A stretch of DNA of 64,000 nucleotides, taken from assembly GCA_017883385.1 (NCBI GenBank), contig JADGNQ010000009.1:1-64000 (forward strand). Direction: 5' to 3'. This stretch comes from Candidatus Sulfotelmatobacter sp. GTDB taxonomy: Bacteria > Acidobacteriota > Terriglobia > Terriglobales > Acidobacteriaceae. The notes beneath the pieces are model-generated. The model had not been told where the DNA came from. It worked only from the letters and a program-made list of their open reading frames with translations, and did not search any database. Positions 41,913 to 49,908 of this stretch are shown in pieces (positions within the stretch are counted from its first letter, which is position 1; each line of letters opens with the position of its first letter). The position numbers and the translations under genes were made by a program.

Positions 41913-42812
41913 ATGGGACGCGTTATCGCTGTTGCCAATCAGAAGGGCGGCGTGGGCAAGACTACGACCGCCATCAACCTGGCCGCATCCTTTGCGGCTG
42001 CGGAAGTCAACACGCTGCTCGTCGACTGCGATCCGCAGTCGAATGCCACGAGCGGCCTGGGGTTCGTGAAGGACCCTGATCGCATCAGCTCTTACCACCT
42101 GCTCATGGGCGCAGCCTCGGCTGAGGAGGCGCTGCTCACCACAGATCTGGAGCAGCTCTGGCTGATTCCTGCGCACAAGAACCTGATTGGTGCAAACCTT
42201 GAACTGGTGGACGCAGAGGGGCGCGAGTTTCGCATGCGCGACGCGCTGGCAACACTGCGCGATCGCTTCCAGTTCATCGTGCTGGACTGTCCGCCAGCGC
42301 TGGATCTGCTCACGCTGAACGCACTGGTCGCGGCCGACGCGGTGCTGATCCCAATGCAGGGGGAGTACTTTGCGCTCGAGGGCATCAGCGAGCTGCTGGA
42401 CACGCTCGAGCGGATTCGCGCGGCGCTTAATCCTGAACTTGCGATTGAAGGCGTGGTGCTGACCATGTTCGATGACCGCACCAACCTGGCGCAGCAGGTG
42501 ATGAGCGAGCTGAAGAAATACTTTGGAGAGAAGCTGTGCCGGACGACGATCCCGCGGAACATACGGCTGGCGGAGGCGCCCAGCCATGGGCTCGCGGCGC
42601 TGGTGTACGATCCGCGGTCGAAAGGGGCGGAGAGTTATATACGGCTGGCGAAGGAGATTATTGAACGGCAGCCTTCCGCTGTGAGCTCTCAGACGGCAGC
42701 GGAAGTGTTAGGCACGCAAGTCTTAACCACAGAGGACACAGGGGAACACAGAGGAGGGCAGGCGGTGGAGGAGATTGCGGCGCCGGCGGACGCGATGGAC
42801 AAGAGCGCTTAG
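41913..42812 (+). CDS. parA: Chromosome partition ATPase ParA (Soj)
   Basis: Deviant Walker-A ATPase that moves ParB-parS complexes. Motifs: VIAVANQKGGVGKTTTAINL (signature lysine kept), LLVDCDPQSNATSGLG, FIVLDCPPALDLLTLNALVAAD and TMFDDRTNLAQQV. Starting at ATG 41913 (MGRVIAV) matches the family; ATG 41877 would add 12 residues. The end carries about 40 non-conserved residues after IIERQPSAV, part of them (LTTEDTGEHRGGQ) encoded by a copy of the CACAGAGGACACAGGGG repeat at 42724-42758. ParB is not the next gene: a KAP ATPase intervenes. Confidence 0.96.
   Translation: MGRVIAVANQKGGVGKTTTAINLAASFAAAEVNTLLVDCDPQSNATSGLGFVKDPDRISSYHLLMGAASAEEALLTTDLEQLWLIPAHKNLIGANLELVDAEGREFRMRDALATLRDRFQFIVLDCPPALDLLTLNALVAADAVLIPMQGEYFALEGISELLDTLERIRAALNPELAIEGVVLTMFDDRTNLAQQVMSELKKYFGEKLCRTTIPRNIRLAEAPSHGLAALVYDPRSKGAESYIRLAKEIIERQPSAVSSQTAAEVLGTQVLTTEDTGEHRGGQAVEEIAAPADAMDKSA
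42724..42758. repeat. CACAGAGGACACAGGGG element inside parA
   Basis: ACCACAGAGGACACAGGGGAACACAGAGG, read in frame near the C-terminus of ParA; same family as 4215-4292. Confidence 0.7.
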
Positions 42813-42947
42813 TATATTGATGAGCGTCTATGTATTAGATTGATGGGCGTCGATATACTTAGGTTGCGAGACGGCAAAAGCCCCAACCGACGTGGTTCGT
42901 GCGAGAGAACTCCTTGCGGTGGCACAGGCGGGAACTAGGGGATAGGG

Positions 42948-43003
42948 ATCCTTCGACTGTGTTGTCACCCGTTTCACGGGCGACAACTTCGCTCAGGATG
43001 ACA
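42948..43003. repeat. TCCTTCGACTG...CTCAGGATGACA element
   Basis: Element with TTGTCACCCGTTTCACGGGCGACAA hairpin between GATCCTTCGACTG and TTCGCTCAGGATGACA. It lies between parA and the KAP gene; a similar copy is at 51509-51563. It falls within the open frame upstream of the KAP start and would be translated if initiation were at 42899. Confidence 0.75.
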
Positions 43004-43033
43004 CGTGGTGGGCGGGGAGAGGCGGGAACCGCG

Positions 43034-46000
43034 ATGGATAGGATGCCGGAGGTTCGCGGGGTAAGCAATGGGGGAGCAGAGCAACTGGCGCCGAATGACT
43101 TTCGGCTGGCGGTGGCGGCCGAGCTCATTGCGAGCAACGGAGAAGTTCTCGGCAAGGCGGTGGTTCTCTCGCCGAATATTGCGGTTACGACTTCGAGGGT
43201 GGCGACTTCGGCGCGGGACCGGGCTGCAACCGTCCCCTCAGTTTCGCCCGCCAATCCTCCTACTGCTTTTGGGCCACTCGGGCTCGCGTTTCCGCAGTTT
43301 GCAAACATCCACGCGTTATCCGCAACAATCCACGCCATTGACGACGACCTCCGCTTCGCAGTGTTCGGCATCTCCGGGCGGCTGCCATTGCCAGTTTCAT
43401 CAAGCTTATTGGGAACTGGAGAGCTGCCCGCGGACGTCGCTGAATGTTCCGTGGTGTACGCTAACGATCCACAAAAAGCCTTCTTTCGGATCTCCGGGCA
43501 AATGGAGAATTCCCCAGATCAATCCAAGTTCTACCTCTACCTGGCGACCTTGCCGACCGACCACTCGCAACTAATTGGAGCTCCGGTTTTTTTCGAGAGC
43601 CGGCTGGTCGGCATTGTCGTGGGTGGGCCGTCGCGCTCTGTCTCGGGAGCCTTCATCGTTGGGGCGTTGAGCGTTCGGGGAATGGCGTTGAGCAAGGTGA
43701 CGTCGGCGGTTCGGGTGCTTCTACCGTGGATCAATGATGAGCCGGGAATAAGCCCCTCGGCCATACCAGAGAGGGGATCGGGAGAGCGTACGACCTCCCC
43801 CGTGTTCGCACAGAACGCGAACGCGAGGGCACCGGCAGAAGCAGCGGGGACCGCGACCGCCGAGGAAAGTAAGGATGAAACAGGCGCAGCCAGTGCGCCG
43901 GTGTCGGCGACGCTGGCGGCCACTCCCAACAAGGAATCCGAACCGGCACCGTCTGATTTGTCAGATGCGGACTTGTTTGACCGGCTGAGTCCATCGGCGC
44001 GGAGGGTTTTTGAGCGGGCGATGGGGATGCTCTCGCAGGCTAGGGTACGCAGCCGGGACAAGCTGCACATGGAATTCTTGATAGCAGGCCTTTTCGATAG
44101 CTGGAGGGCATTCTTCGCCGCCGCCAATGTCGACGGTGCGGAGCTGCGGAGAGTCATCAAAGGCACGGCCGGAACGCAGATTCCGCTGGACTATCAGACC
44201 GTCCCGCTCGACAAGCTGCCGGAAATGTCAAAGCACGTGCGCGAGGCAGTGTTGGAGGCGGTGAAGTACGCTCGCGAGCGCAAGTCGCCAAAGATTTGGC
44301 GAACGGATCTTCTCTATGGAGCGCTGTCGGTCTCCGATTGCCGGATGATCAAGGCGCTGTACGATCTAGGCCTCCATAAAGAGAAGATTCGACCTGACGA
44401 AGCGGCGGACGAAGAGAGAAGCGAAGCAATCGAAGAGTTGCCTGGCGCGGAGGCTCCGAATGCGAGCGTGGCTGAGCAGGGCGCGGAGCTGAAGTTCCCG
44501 GGATATGCGGATCTGCCGGCGACGGCGGCGAACCCGACGCCGAAGGTGGCGTCCGATCTTTGGTGCGAGGCGGACCGGTTGGGGTATGAGGCGTACGCGC
44601 GGACCATTGCGAGCCTTATCACGCACAAGGAGACCGTGGCGCCGCTGACGATTGGGATCAAAGCGCCGTGGGGAGTGGGCAAGACTTCACTGATGAAGCG
44701 GGTGCAGCATCTGCTGGATGGATATGCGGAACTCAGCGAGCGCAGCCGGATTGGAATTCTGCAGGAGGGGCAGCTTCCGAAGGTGACCTTGGGGGAACTG
44801 TTAGAGGAACTCAAGGGAAGTTCCAAGCCGACGAAGCTGGAAGCGAAGCGGAGCAAGGAAGGGGAATCATACGGGCTGCCGCCGCGGACCACGGTTTGGT
44901 TCAACGCGTGGAAATACCAGACGAGTGAACAGATCTGGGCGGGGATGGCGCATTGCATCATCAGCCAGGTGACGGCGCGGATGGATGTGAAGGAGCGGGA
45001 GCTGTTCTGGCTGCGGCTGCACGCGCGGCGGATCAACGTGGCGGAAGTGCGGCACAAGATCTATGAGATGGTCACGCGGCAGATGGTACCGCTGGCGCTG
45101 TTGGTCCTGGCGGGATGCGCGATCGCCTTCTGGATTGCGGCTGTGGCTCCCATGGGCGTGCCCTGGCGATACGTGATCCGTGGAGTCTCGGTGTTATTGG
45201 GCGCGTACAGCATGCGGAAGGAGTGGGGAAGCAAGCTGGGCGAGAAAGCGGCAGGGACGGTACGCGAGCTGATTCGCGAACCGGATTACGAAGGGAAGAT
45301 GGGATACCTGCACCTAGTGGAATCGGACATTCGAGAGGTGCTGCAACTGGCGACGGAAGCGTCGATGACGAAGGAAAAACCGAACGGCGATCCGCTGGTG
45401 GTGTTTGTGGATGACCTGGATCGCTGCGCGCCGAACAAGGTTGCAGAGGTGGTGGAGGCGATCAATCTGTTTCTGTGTGGCGACTATCCCAACTGCGTTT
45501 TTGTGCTGGCGATGGAGCCAGGGATGGTGGCAGCGGCGCTGGAGGTGGCGAACAAAGATGTGATTGAGAAAGCGCAGGAGATGGGATTTACGGACCCAGC
45601 AGTGCCGGTGGGCTGGCGATTCATGGAGAAGATTGTGCAGCTGCCGATCACGATTCCCCCGCCGACTAAAGGCGGAAGAAAGTCGTACGTGGAATCGCTG
45701 ACGGGATTTCGGGAATGGAATGCAGCGTTCGCTCAGATTCTGGAGAATGGGTTGGACGCGCCCGACCGAGGCCTGGGGATCGGCCTGGCGGCTGTTTCAA
45801 GAATCAAGGAGATGGCAACGCAGCAGGGGGCCGAACCCAAGCCGCTGGACGAAACGGAAGTGAAGCAGTACATGGGCGAGCTGGAGGGCCGGAGTCTGGG
45901 AGAAGTGGAGGCGAAGAGCGCAAAGGCGCTGGCGGAGGCTGCGCCCGAAAAGCGGCGTGCGGCGGCCGAAGCCAGCAAACGGATGTACGCGCAAACCTTC

Positions 46001-46468
46001 AGCGAGCGGGATCCGGCGATGGCCGAGTTCGTGAATGAAGTGGCGGATCTGGTGGACGGGAATCCGCGGCAGATCAAGAGGTATGTGAACGTGTTTCGCT
46101 TTTACAGCACGCTGCGGCACAGCTTGCGCGTGGATGGAACGGTGGCAGCGGATGAGCTGCCGTCGGATAGAGTGCTGGCAAAGTTTGTGGCCCTGAGCAT
46201 TCAGTGGCCGCATGCGGTGGATTGTTTGCGAGTGCGGAAGGATGCGAAAGCCGGGACGGCGAACGGACACAAGGTGACAGTGCTGGAGCTGCTGGAGTCG
46301 GAGAGCAGGAAGCCTGCGACCGATATCGCCGCCACCGATGAGGCATGGGAGAAATATGTTGGGAAGGACGGTCTGGGGCTAGGAACATGGGCGGCCAAAC
46401 GGACGTTCCGGGAGTTTATGGCGCGGGGGGAATCGCTGTGTCAGAAAGAGGGGCATGGGTTGTGGTGA
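43034..46468 (+). CDS. KAP-family P-loop ATPase with trypsin-like and Clp-N-like domains
   Basis: 1,144-residue multidomain protein between parA and parB. Residues about 20-235 resemble a chymotrypsin-fold domain (LAVAAELIASNGEVLGKAVVL, AVTTSRVATSA where TAAHC is expected, LIGAPVFFESRLVGIVVGG where GDSGGP is expected); catalytic His and Ser are absent. A flexible Ala/Glu/Pro linker follows. Residues about 316-455 look like two Clp-N repeats (LSPSARRVFERAMGMLSQAR, AVLEAVKYARERKSPKIWRTDLLYGAL, ALYDLGLHKEKIR). Residues about 515-1060 are a KAP NTPase: Walker A IKAPWGVGKTSLMK (K550), two membrane helices (684-727) inserted before Walker B LVVFVDDLDRCAPNK (D793-D794), and NPRQIKRYVNVFRF. The frame opens at 42899, but that part is repeat sequence. 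KAP proteins include phage-exclusion factor PifA; function here is unknown. Confidence 0.85.
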   Translation: MDRMPEVRGVSNGGAEQLAPNDFRLAVAAELIASNGEVLGKAVVLSPNIAVTTSRVATSARDRAATVPSVSPANPPTAFGPLGLAFPQFANIHALSATIHAIDDDLRFAVFGISGRLPLPVSSSLLGTGELPADVAECSVVYANDPQKAFFRISGQMENSPDQSKFYLYLATLPTDHSQLIGAPVFFESRLVGIVVGGPSRSVSGAFIVGALSVRGMALSKVTSAVRVLLPWINDEPGISPSAIPERGSGERTTSPVFAQNANARAPAEAAGTATAEESKDETGAASAPVSATLAATPNKESEPAPSDLSDADLFDRLSPSARRVFERAMGMLSQARVRSRDKLHMEFLIAGLFDSWRAFFAAANVDGAELRRVIKGTAGTQIPLDYQTVPLDKLPEMSKHVREAVLEAVKYARERKSPKIWRTDLLYGALSVSDCRMIKALYDLGLHKEKIRPDEAADEERSEAIEELPGAEAPNASVAEQGAELKFPGYADLPATAANPTPKVASDLWCEADRLGYEAYARTIASLITHKETVAPLTIGIKAPWGVGKTSLMKRVQHLLDGYAELSERSRIGILQEGQLPKVTLGELLEELKGSSKPTKLEAKRSKEGESYGLPPRTTVWFNAWKYQTSEQIWAGMAHCIISQVTARMDVKERELFWLRLHARRINVAEVRHKIYEMVTRQMVPLALLVLAGCAIAFWIAAVAPMGVPWRYVIRGVSVLLGAYSMRKEWGSKLGEKAAGTVRELIREPDYEGKMGYLHLVESDIREVLQLATEASMTKEKPNGDPLVVFVDDLDRCAPNKVAEVVEAINLFLCGDYPNCVFVLAMEPGMVAAALEVANKDVIEKAQEMGFTDPAVPVGWRFMEKIVQLPITIPPPTKGGRKSYVESLTGFREWNAAFAQILENGLDAPDRGLGIGLAAVSRIKEMATQQGAEPKPLDETEVKQYMGELEGRSLGEVEAKSAKALAEAAPEKRRAAAEASKRMYAQTFSERDPAMAEFVNEVADLVDGNPRQIKRYVNVFRFYSTLRHSLRVDGTVAADELPSDRVLAKFVALSIQWPHAVDCLRVRKDAKAGTANGHKVTVLELLESESRKPATDIAATDEAWEKYVGKDGLGLGTWAAKRTFREFMARGESLCQKEGHGLW

Positions 46469-46471
46469 GGG

Positions 46472-46543
46472 GAGCCGAGCTTGCGCTCGGCGGACCCTTC
46501 GGCCTAGCTCAGGGCAGGCAGCCGGGGGCGGCTGTCCCCAAAT
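46472..46543. repeat. Composite repeat between the KAP gene and parB
   Basis: GCCGAGC-TTGC-GCTCGGC hairpin, then CGGACCCTTCGGCCTAGCTCAGGGCAGGC and a family A palindrome AGCCGGGGGCGGCT. It fills nearly all of the 111-base gap; the parB ribosome-binding site AAGGAG (46569-46574) follows. Confidence 0.8.
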
Positions 46544-46579
46544 TGGTTTGGGGGGCTGGAAAAACTTTAAGGAGAAACG

Positions 46580-47854
46580 ATGACGAATACGGTGGCGGCG
46601 GAGAATACGGCGGGGCGGGGGGAAAAAGAGAAGGTGGAGAAGCGGAGGGCGTTGGGCAGAGGGCTGGAGTCGTTGTTGCCGGGGCCGCGGGTGGTGGCTG
46701 GGACGGCTGGCCCAGGCGCTGTCGCGTCCCCACCCTTCGCAAAGAACGCGAAGGATGGGGCACCCACGGTTGTTGTTCGACCGGTGGGGCCTGTGGGCGA
46801 GGTGCTGGAGGGGACGATTCGGACTGAGGTGGAGGAGACTGTTGGTGAGAGCACTGGGGCAGCCGAGCTTCGCTCGGCAAGTCCGGGTCTGAGACCCGGA
46901 CCCACACTTGAAGGCGGACAGCCGGGGGCGGCTGTCCCCACATTCTCGTCACTCGCGGCGCGGGATTCTTCTGCGGTCGGCACGCCGGACGAGACCATCA
47001 CGATTTATGCGCAGGCGGAATCGCGGATGCCGGGGAATCTTGTCGTGAATGTTGAGCTGGAGGCTATCGACAAGAATCCGTACCAGACGCGGTATGAATT
47101 CGACGACGAGAAGCTGGAGGAGTTGGCGGAATCAATTCGGGCGAATGGGGTGGTGCAGCCGGTGCTGGTGCGTCCGGCGGAAGAGGAAGGGCGCTACGTT
47201 CTGATTCTGGGGGAGAGGCGTTGCCGGGCCTCGAAGATGGCGGGCAGAACGACGGTGCCGGCGATGGTGAAGCGAGTTTCGGAGCAGCAGGCGGCCGAGA
47301 TGACGATCATCGAAAATCTGCAGCGCGAGGATTTGAACTGCATGGAGCAGGCGGAGGCGTTCCGGGTACTGAGCCAGGAATTCCATTTGACGCAGCAGCA
47401 GATTGGCGAGCGGGTGGGAATGTCGCGCGTGTCGGTGACGAACTACATGCGGCTGCTCAAGTTGACCCAGCCCACGATGGAGCACGTGATCGCGGGACGG
47501 ATCAGCTTCAGCGAGGCGCGGGAGTTGTTGAAGCTGGAAGACCCGATCACCATCGAGAAGGCGGCGGAGCAGGTGGTGAAGGAGCAGATGAAGTTCGAGC
47601 AAGTGGAAGCGCTGGTGATGCGGATGCAGGGCTGGCTCGATCCGATACCTGGGACGCCGGGGCAGGAGAAGAAGAAAAGCGGGGCGCGGTGGGTGGATCC
47701 GAATGTTCGAGCGGCGCAGATGGAGTTGGAGCGGACGCTAGGAGTGCGGGTGAGGATCCGGGACCGGAAGGGGAAGGGGAAGATTGTGATTGAGTATCAC
47801 ACGGTGGATGATTATGAGCGGGTGGTGGAGATGCTGAAGGGGAGGAAGGGTTAG
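46580..47854 (+). CDS. parB: Chromosome partition protein ParB (Spo0J) with an enlarged linker
   Basis: CTPase clamp that loads at parS. The N-terminal ParA-stimulating segment (KRRALGRGLESLLPG) is near residue 20. The ParB/Srx domain begins near residue 155 with ELEAIDKNPYQTRYEFDDEKL and holds VVQPVLVRP and the CTP-binding GERRCRA motif. The parS-reading HTH is LTQQQIGERVGMSRVSVTNYMRLL, and the C-terminal dimerisation domain ends DDYERVVEMLKG. Total 424 residues versus about 290 usually: the extra 130 residues between the ParA-binding and CTPase domains are largely encoded by dispersed palindromes (family B at 46728-46772, family A at 46860-46945). AAGGAG is six bases before the ATG. Confidence 0.95.
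   Translation: MTNTVAAENTAGRGEKEKVEKRRALGRGLESLLPGPRVVAGTAGPGAVASPPFAKNAKDGAPTVVVRPVGPVGEVLEGTIRTEVEETVGESTGAAELRSASPGLRPGPTLEGGQPGAAVPTFSSLAARDSSAVGTPDETITIYAQAESRMPGNLVVNVELEAIDKNPYQTRYEFDDEKLEELAESIRANGVVQPVLVRPAEEEGRYVLILGERRCRASKMAGRTTVPAMVKRVSEQQAAEMTIIENLQREDLNCMEQAEAFRVLSQEFHLTQQQIGERVGMSRVSVTNYMRLLKLTQPTMEHVIAGRISFSEARELLKLEDPITIEKAAEQVVKEQMKFEQVEALVMRMQGWLDPIPGTPGQEKKKSGARWVDPNVRAAQMELERTLGVRVRIRDRKGKGKIVIEYHTVDDYERVVEMLKGRKG
46728..46772. repeat. Family B palindrome inside parB
   Basis: CCCCACCCTTCGC-AAAGAAC-GCGAAGGATGGGG; read in frame in the ParB linker. Confidence 0.8.
46860..46945. repeat. Family A composite repeat inside parB
   Basis: GCCGAGC-TTC-GCTCGGC, then GTCCGGGTCTGAGACCCGGAC, then GGACAGCCGGGGGCGGCTGTCC. 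Three consecutive hairpins read in frame in the ParB linker. Confidence 0.8.
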
Positions 47855-47980
47855 CTTTTAGCTTTTAGCTTTTAGCTTTTAGCTTTTAGCTTTTAGCTTT
47901 TAGCTTTTAGCCTTTAGCCTTTAGCCTTTAGCCTTTAGCCTTTAGCCTTTAGCCTTTAGCTTTGAGCCTTTAGCTTTTGG
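47853..47980. repeat. Heptameric tandem array TTTTAGC / CTTTAGC
   Basis: About 17 units of seven bases directly after the parB stop: roughly eight TTTTAGC followed by seven CTTTAGC and a few degenerate units. It is a simple slippage-prone microsatellite, not a CRISPR (no spacers). Its T-rich plus strand may aid transcript release. Confidence 0.9.
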
Positions 47981-48038
47981 CTTTTCGGGGCGGCTGCGGC
48001 CGCCTCTTTTACTTTGCGGACGCGGGCGGAGGAATGGA

Positions 48039-49544
48039 ATGCACTTGGGAGAGACGAGATACGTTCGGAGCGTGATCATTGTGATGCTTTCGAGTGTGTT
48101 GATCGTCGTTGCGGTCGGCGCACAGGTTGTGCAGACGCAGCCGATTCGGCTGCATCCGCAGAATCCGCATTATTTTTTGTTTCAAGGCAAGGCGGTGGCG
48201 CTGATTACGAGCGGCGAACATTATGGGGCGGTGTTCAATGCGGACTTCGACTATCGACGGTATCTGGACGCGCTCGCGGCGGGCGGGATGAATTACACGC
48301 GGCTGTTCGGCGGGTCTTATGTGGAGGTGCCGGGGAAATCGTTTGGCATTGTGCGCAACGATTTGGCTCCGGCGGCGGGACGGTTTGTGGCGCCTTGGGC
48401 GCGGAGCGGGACTCCGGGGTACGCGGGCGGGGGAAACAAGTTTGATCTGTCAAAGTGGAATGCGGAGTACTTTACGCGGCTGCATGATTTTCTGGCGGAG
48501 GCTGCGCGGCGCGGGATCGTGGTCGAGATCACGCTGTTCTCTTCGCAGTATGGAGAGTTGCAGTGGAACGTGAGTCCGTTCAACCGGGCCAACAACATCG
48601 ATCAGACGGAGGCCATCGATTGGAAGAAGGTGAACACTTTGGAGAACGGGAATGTTCTCGCGTATCAGGAACGGTATGCGCGAAAGCTGGTGCGGGAGGC
48701 GAATGCGTATCCGAACGTGATTTTCGAAATTGCCAATGAGCCGTGGTCGGACCGTCCGGTGCTGGCGGACGTGGTGAATCCGTATCTGTTTCCGCCGGGG
48801 TGGGACAAGTATCCGAATTCGGTTGATTTGCCGGATGACTTGACGATGGCGTGGCAGGCGCGCGTGGCGGAGTGGATCACGAGTGAGGAGGCCGCTCTGC
48901 CCAAAAAGCATTTGATCGCGCAGAATTGCTGCAATTTTCTTTATCCGGTGCGGCAGGTGCTGGCGGGGGTTAGCGTGGTGAATTTTCACTATGCGTATCC
49001 GGAGGCGGCTTTGTTGAACTATGGGTTGGGGAAGGCGCTGTCTTATGACGAGAGCGGATTTCTTGGGCGGGAGGACGAGGTGTATGCGCGGCAGGCTTGG
49101 AACTTCATGCTGTCGGGTGGGAGCGTGTTCGACAGCCTGGACTATTCGTTCAGCGTGGGGCACGAAGATGGAAGCGATGCGGAGCCGAACGGGCCGGGCG
49201 GCGGAAGCGCGGAACTGCGGCGGAGGCTTCGCATCCTGAGCGAGTTTTTGCAGGGACTGCCGCTTTTGGAGTTGGCTCCGGATAATCACACGGTGAAGCA
49301 TGCGGGGGGTGTTTATGCGCATCTGCTTTCCAGTCCGAAGGGCGAGTACGCCATGTATGTTGACGGGAACGGGCCGGCGGATCTGATACTGACGTTGCCG
49401 GCGGGGGAATATGCTGTCACGTGGGTGAATGTTTCTACGGGCGAGAAGAGTGCGGGGGGCTTCCGGCACGTGGGAGGGGACAGGACGGTGAGGACTCCGG
49501 AGGCTCGGGGTGGGGTGGCGATGCGGCTTTCGCGGAAGCACTAG
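48039..49544 (+). CDS. Exported glycoside-hydrolase-like (TIM-barrel cellulase-type) protein
   Basis: 501 residues with an N-terminal membrane/signal segment (VIIVMLSSVLIVVAVGAQ). The body resembles clan-A glycoside hydrolases of the DUF4038/GH5-like type: NADFDYRRYLDALAAGGMNYTRLFGG, LHDFLAEAARRGIVVEITLFS, the acid/base candidate NVIFEIANEPWSD (E in ANEPW) and nucleophile candidate LSYDESGFLG, then WNFMLSGGSVFDSLDYSFS. A small beta-domain at the C-terminus (KGEYAMYVDGNGPADLILTLPAGEYAVTWV) looks like a collagen-binding-like or carbohydrate module. Substrate unknown. GGAGG lies ten bases before the ATG. Confidence 0.82.
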   Translation: MHLGETRYVRSVIIVMLSSVLIVVAVGAQVVQTQPIRLHPQNPHYFLFQGKAVALITSGEHYGAVFNADFDYRRYLDALAAGGMNYTRLFGGSYVEVPGKSFGIVRNDLAPAAGRFVAPWARSGTPGYAGGGNKFDLSKWNAEYFTRLHDFLAEAARRGIVVEITLFSSQYGELQWNVSPFNRANNIDQTEAIDWKKVNTLENGNVLAYQERYARKLVREANAYPNVIFEIANEPWSDRPVLADVVNPYLFPPGWDKYPNSVDLPDDLTMAWQARVAEWITSEEAALPKKHLIAQNCCNFLYPVRQVLAGVSVVNFHYAYPEAALLNYGLGKALSYDESGFLGREDEVYARQAWNFMLSGGSVFDSLDYSFSVGHEDGSDAEPNGPGGGSAELRRRLRILSEFLQGLPLLELAPDNHTVKHAGGVYAHLLSSPKGEYAMYVDGNGPADLILTLPAGEYAVTWVNVSTGEKSAGGFRHVGGDRTVRTPEARGGVAMRLSRKH

Positions 49545-49902
49545 CGCTTGGTGGTTGGGTGTGGGGAGAATCAAGATCGTTACGGGGCGTGGTCTGGCAC
49601 AGCGTGTTTCGAGGCGTTTGGATCAGTGGAAGTGGGACGATGCCGCACGAATTGGCTCGTTGGTGGGAGCACGTGGCGCTTAACGCGGCGAGTGTTTACT
49701 GTTCTGGTTCCTCATGAACTTAGCTTTTGAGTCTGGCGAGGATCCCCACTTCATGCAAATAACGCGAGGAATGGGGCCCCCTATCCGCTCTAGGAGTCAG
49801 TATCGTGGCCTTTCTTTCGCCCCTTCGGGGCTTGCTTATCGTAGGCTGGCCACCCATGGCTTGCGCCATGGGCTGCATTCTTTCGCCGCTTCGCGGCTCT
49901 GC
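49545..49902. other. Intergenic region with a hairpin cluster
   Basis: 358 bases between convergent genes. From 49802 onward it is a repeat unit with three hairpins (GCCCCTTCGGGGC, CCCATGGCTTGCGCCATGGG, GCCGCTTCGCGGC). The first half carries nothing recognisable. The repeat is duplicated at 57764-57850. Confidence 0.6.
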
Positions 49903-49908
49903 TTATGA
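49810..49908. repeat. Three-hairpin repeat, copy 1
   Basis: Order TTTCGCCCCTTCGGGGCTT, CCCATGGC-TTGC-GCCATGGG, TTCTTTCGCCGCTTCGCGGCT. Copy 2 at 57764-57850 keeps the order and changes stem bases in pairs. Confidence 0.75.

Noticed and set aside
41587-42069. Plus-strand frame across the parS-like sites and the parA start
   Set aside because: Overlaps parA in another frame and its sequence is determined by the palindromes.
42899-43033. N-terminal extension of the KAP protein
   Set aside because: Encoded by a dispersed TCCTTCGACTG...CTCAGGATGACA repeat also present in non-coding DNA; start at 43034 preferred.
47853-47980. Tandem array after parB considered as a CRISPR or iteron array
   Set aside because: Units are seven bases with no spacers; it is a microsatellite, and its sequence does not resemble DnaA or Rep iterons.
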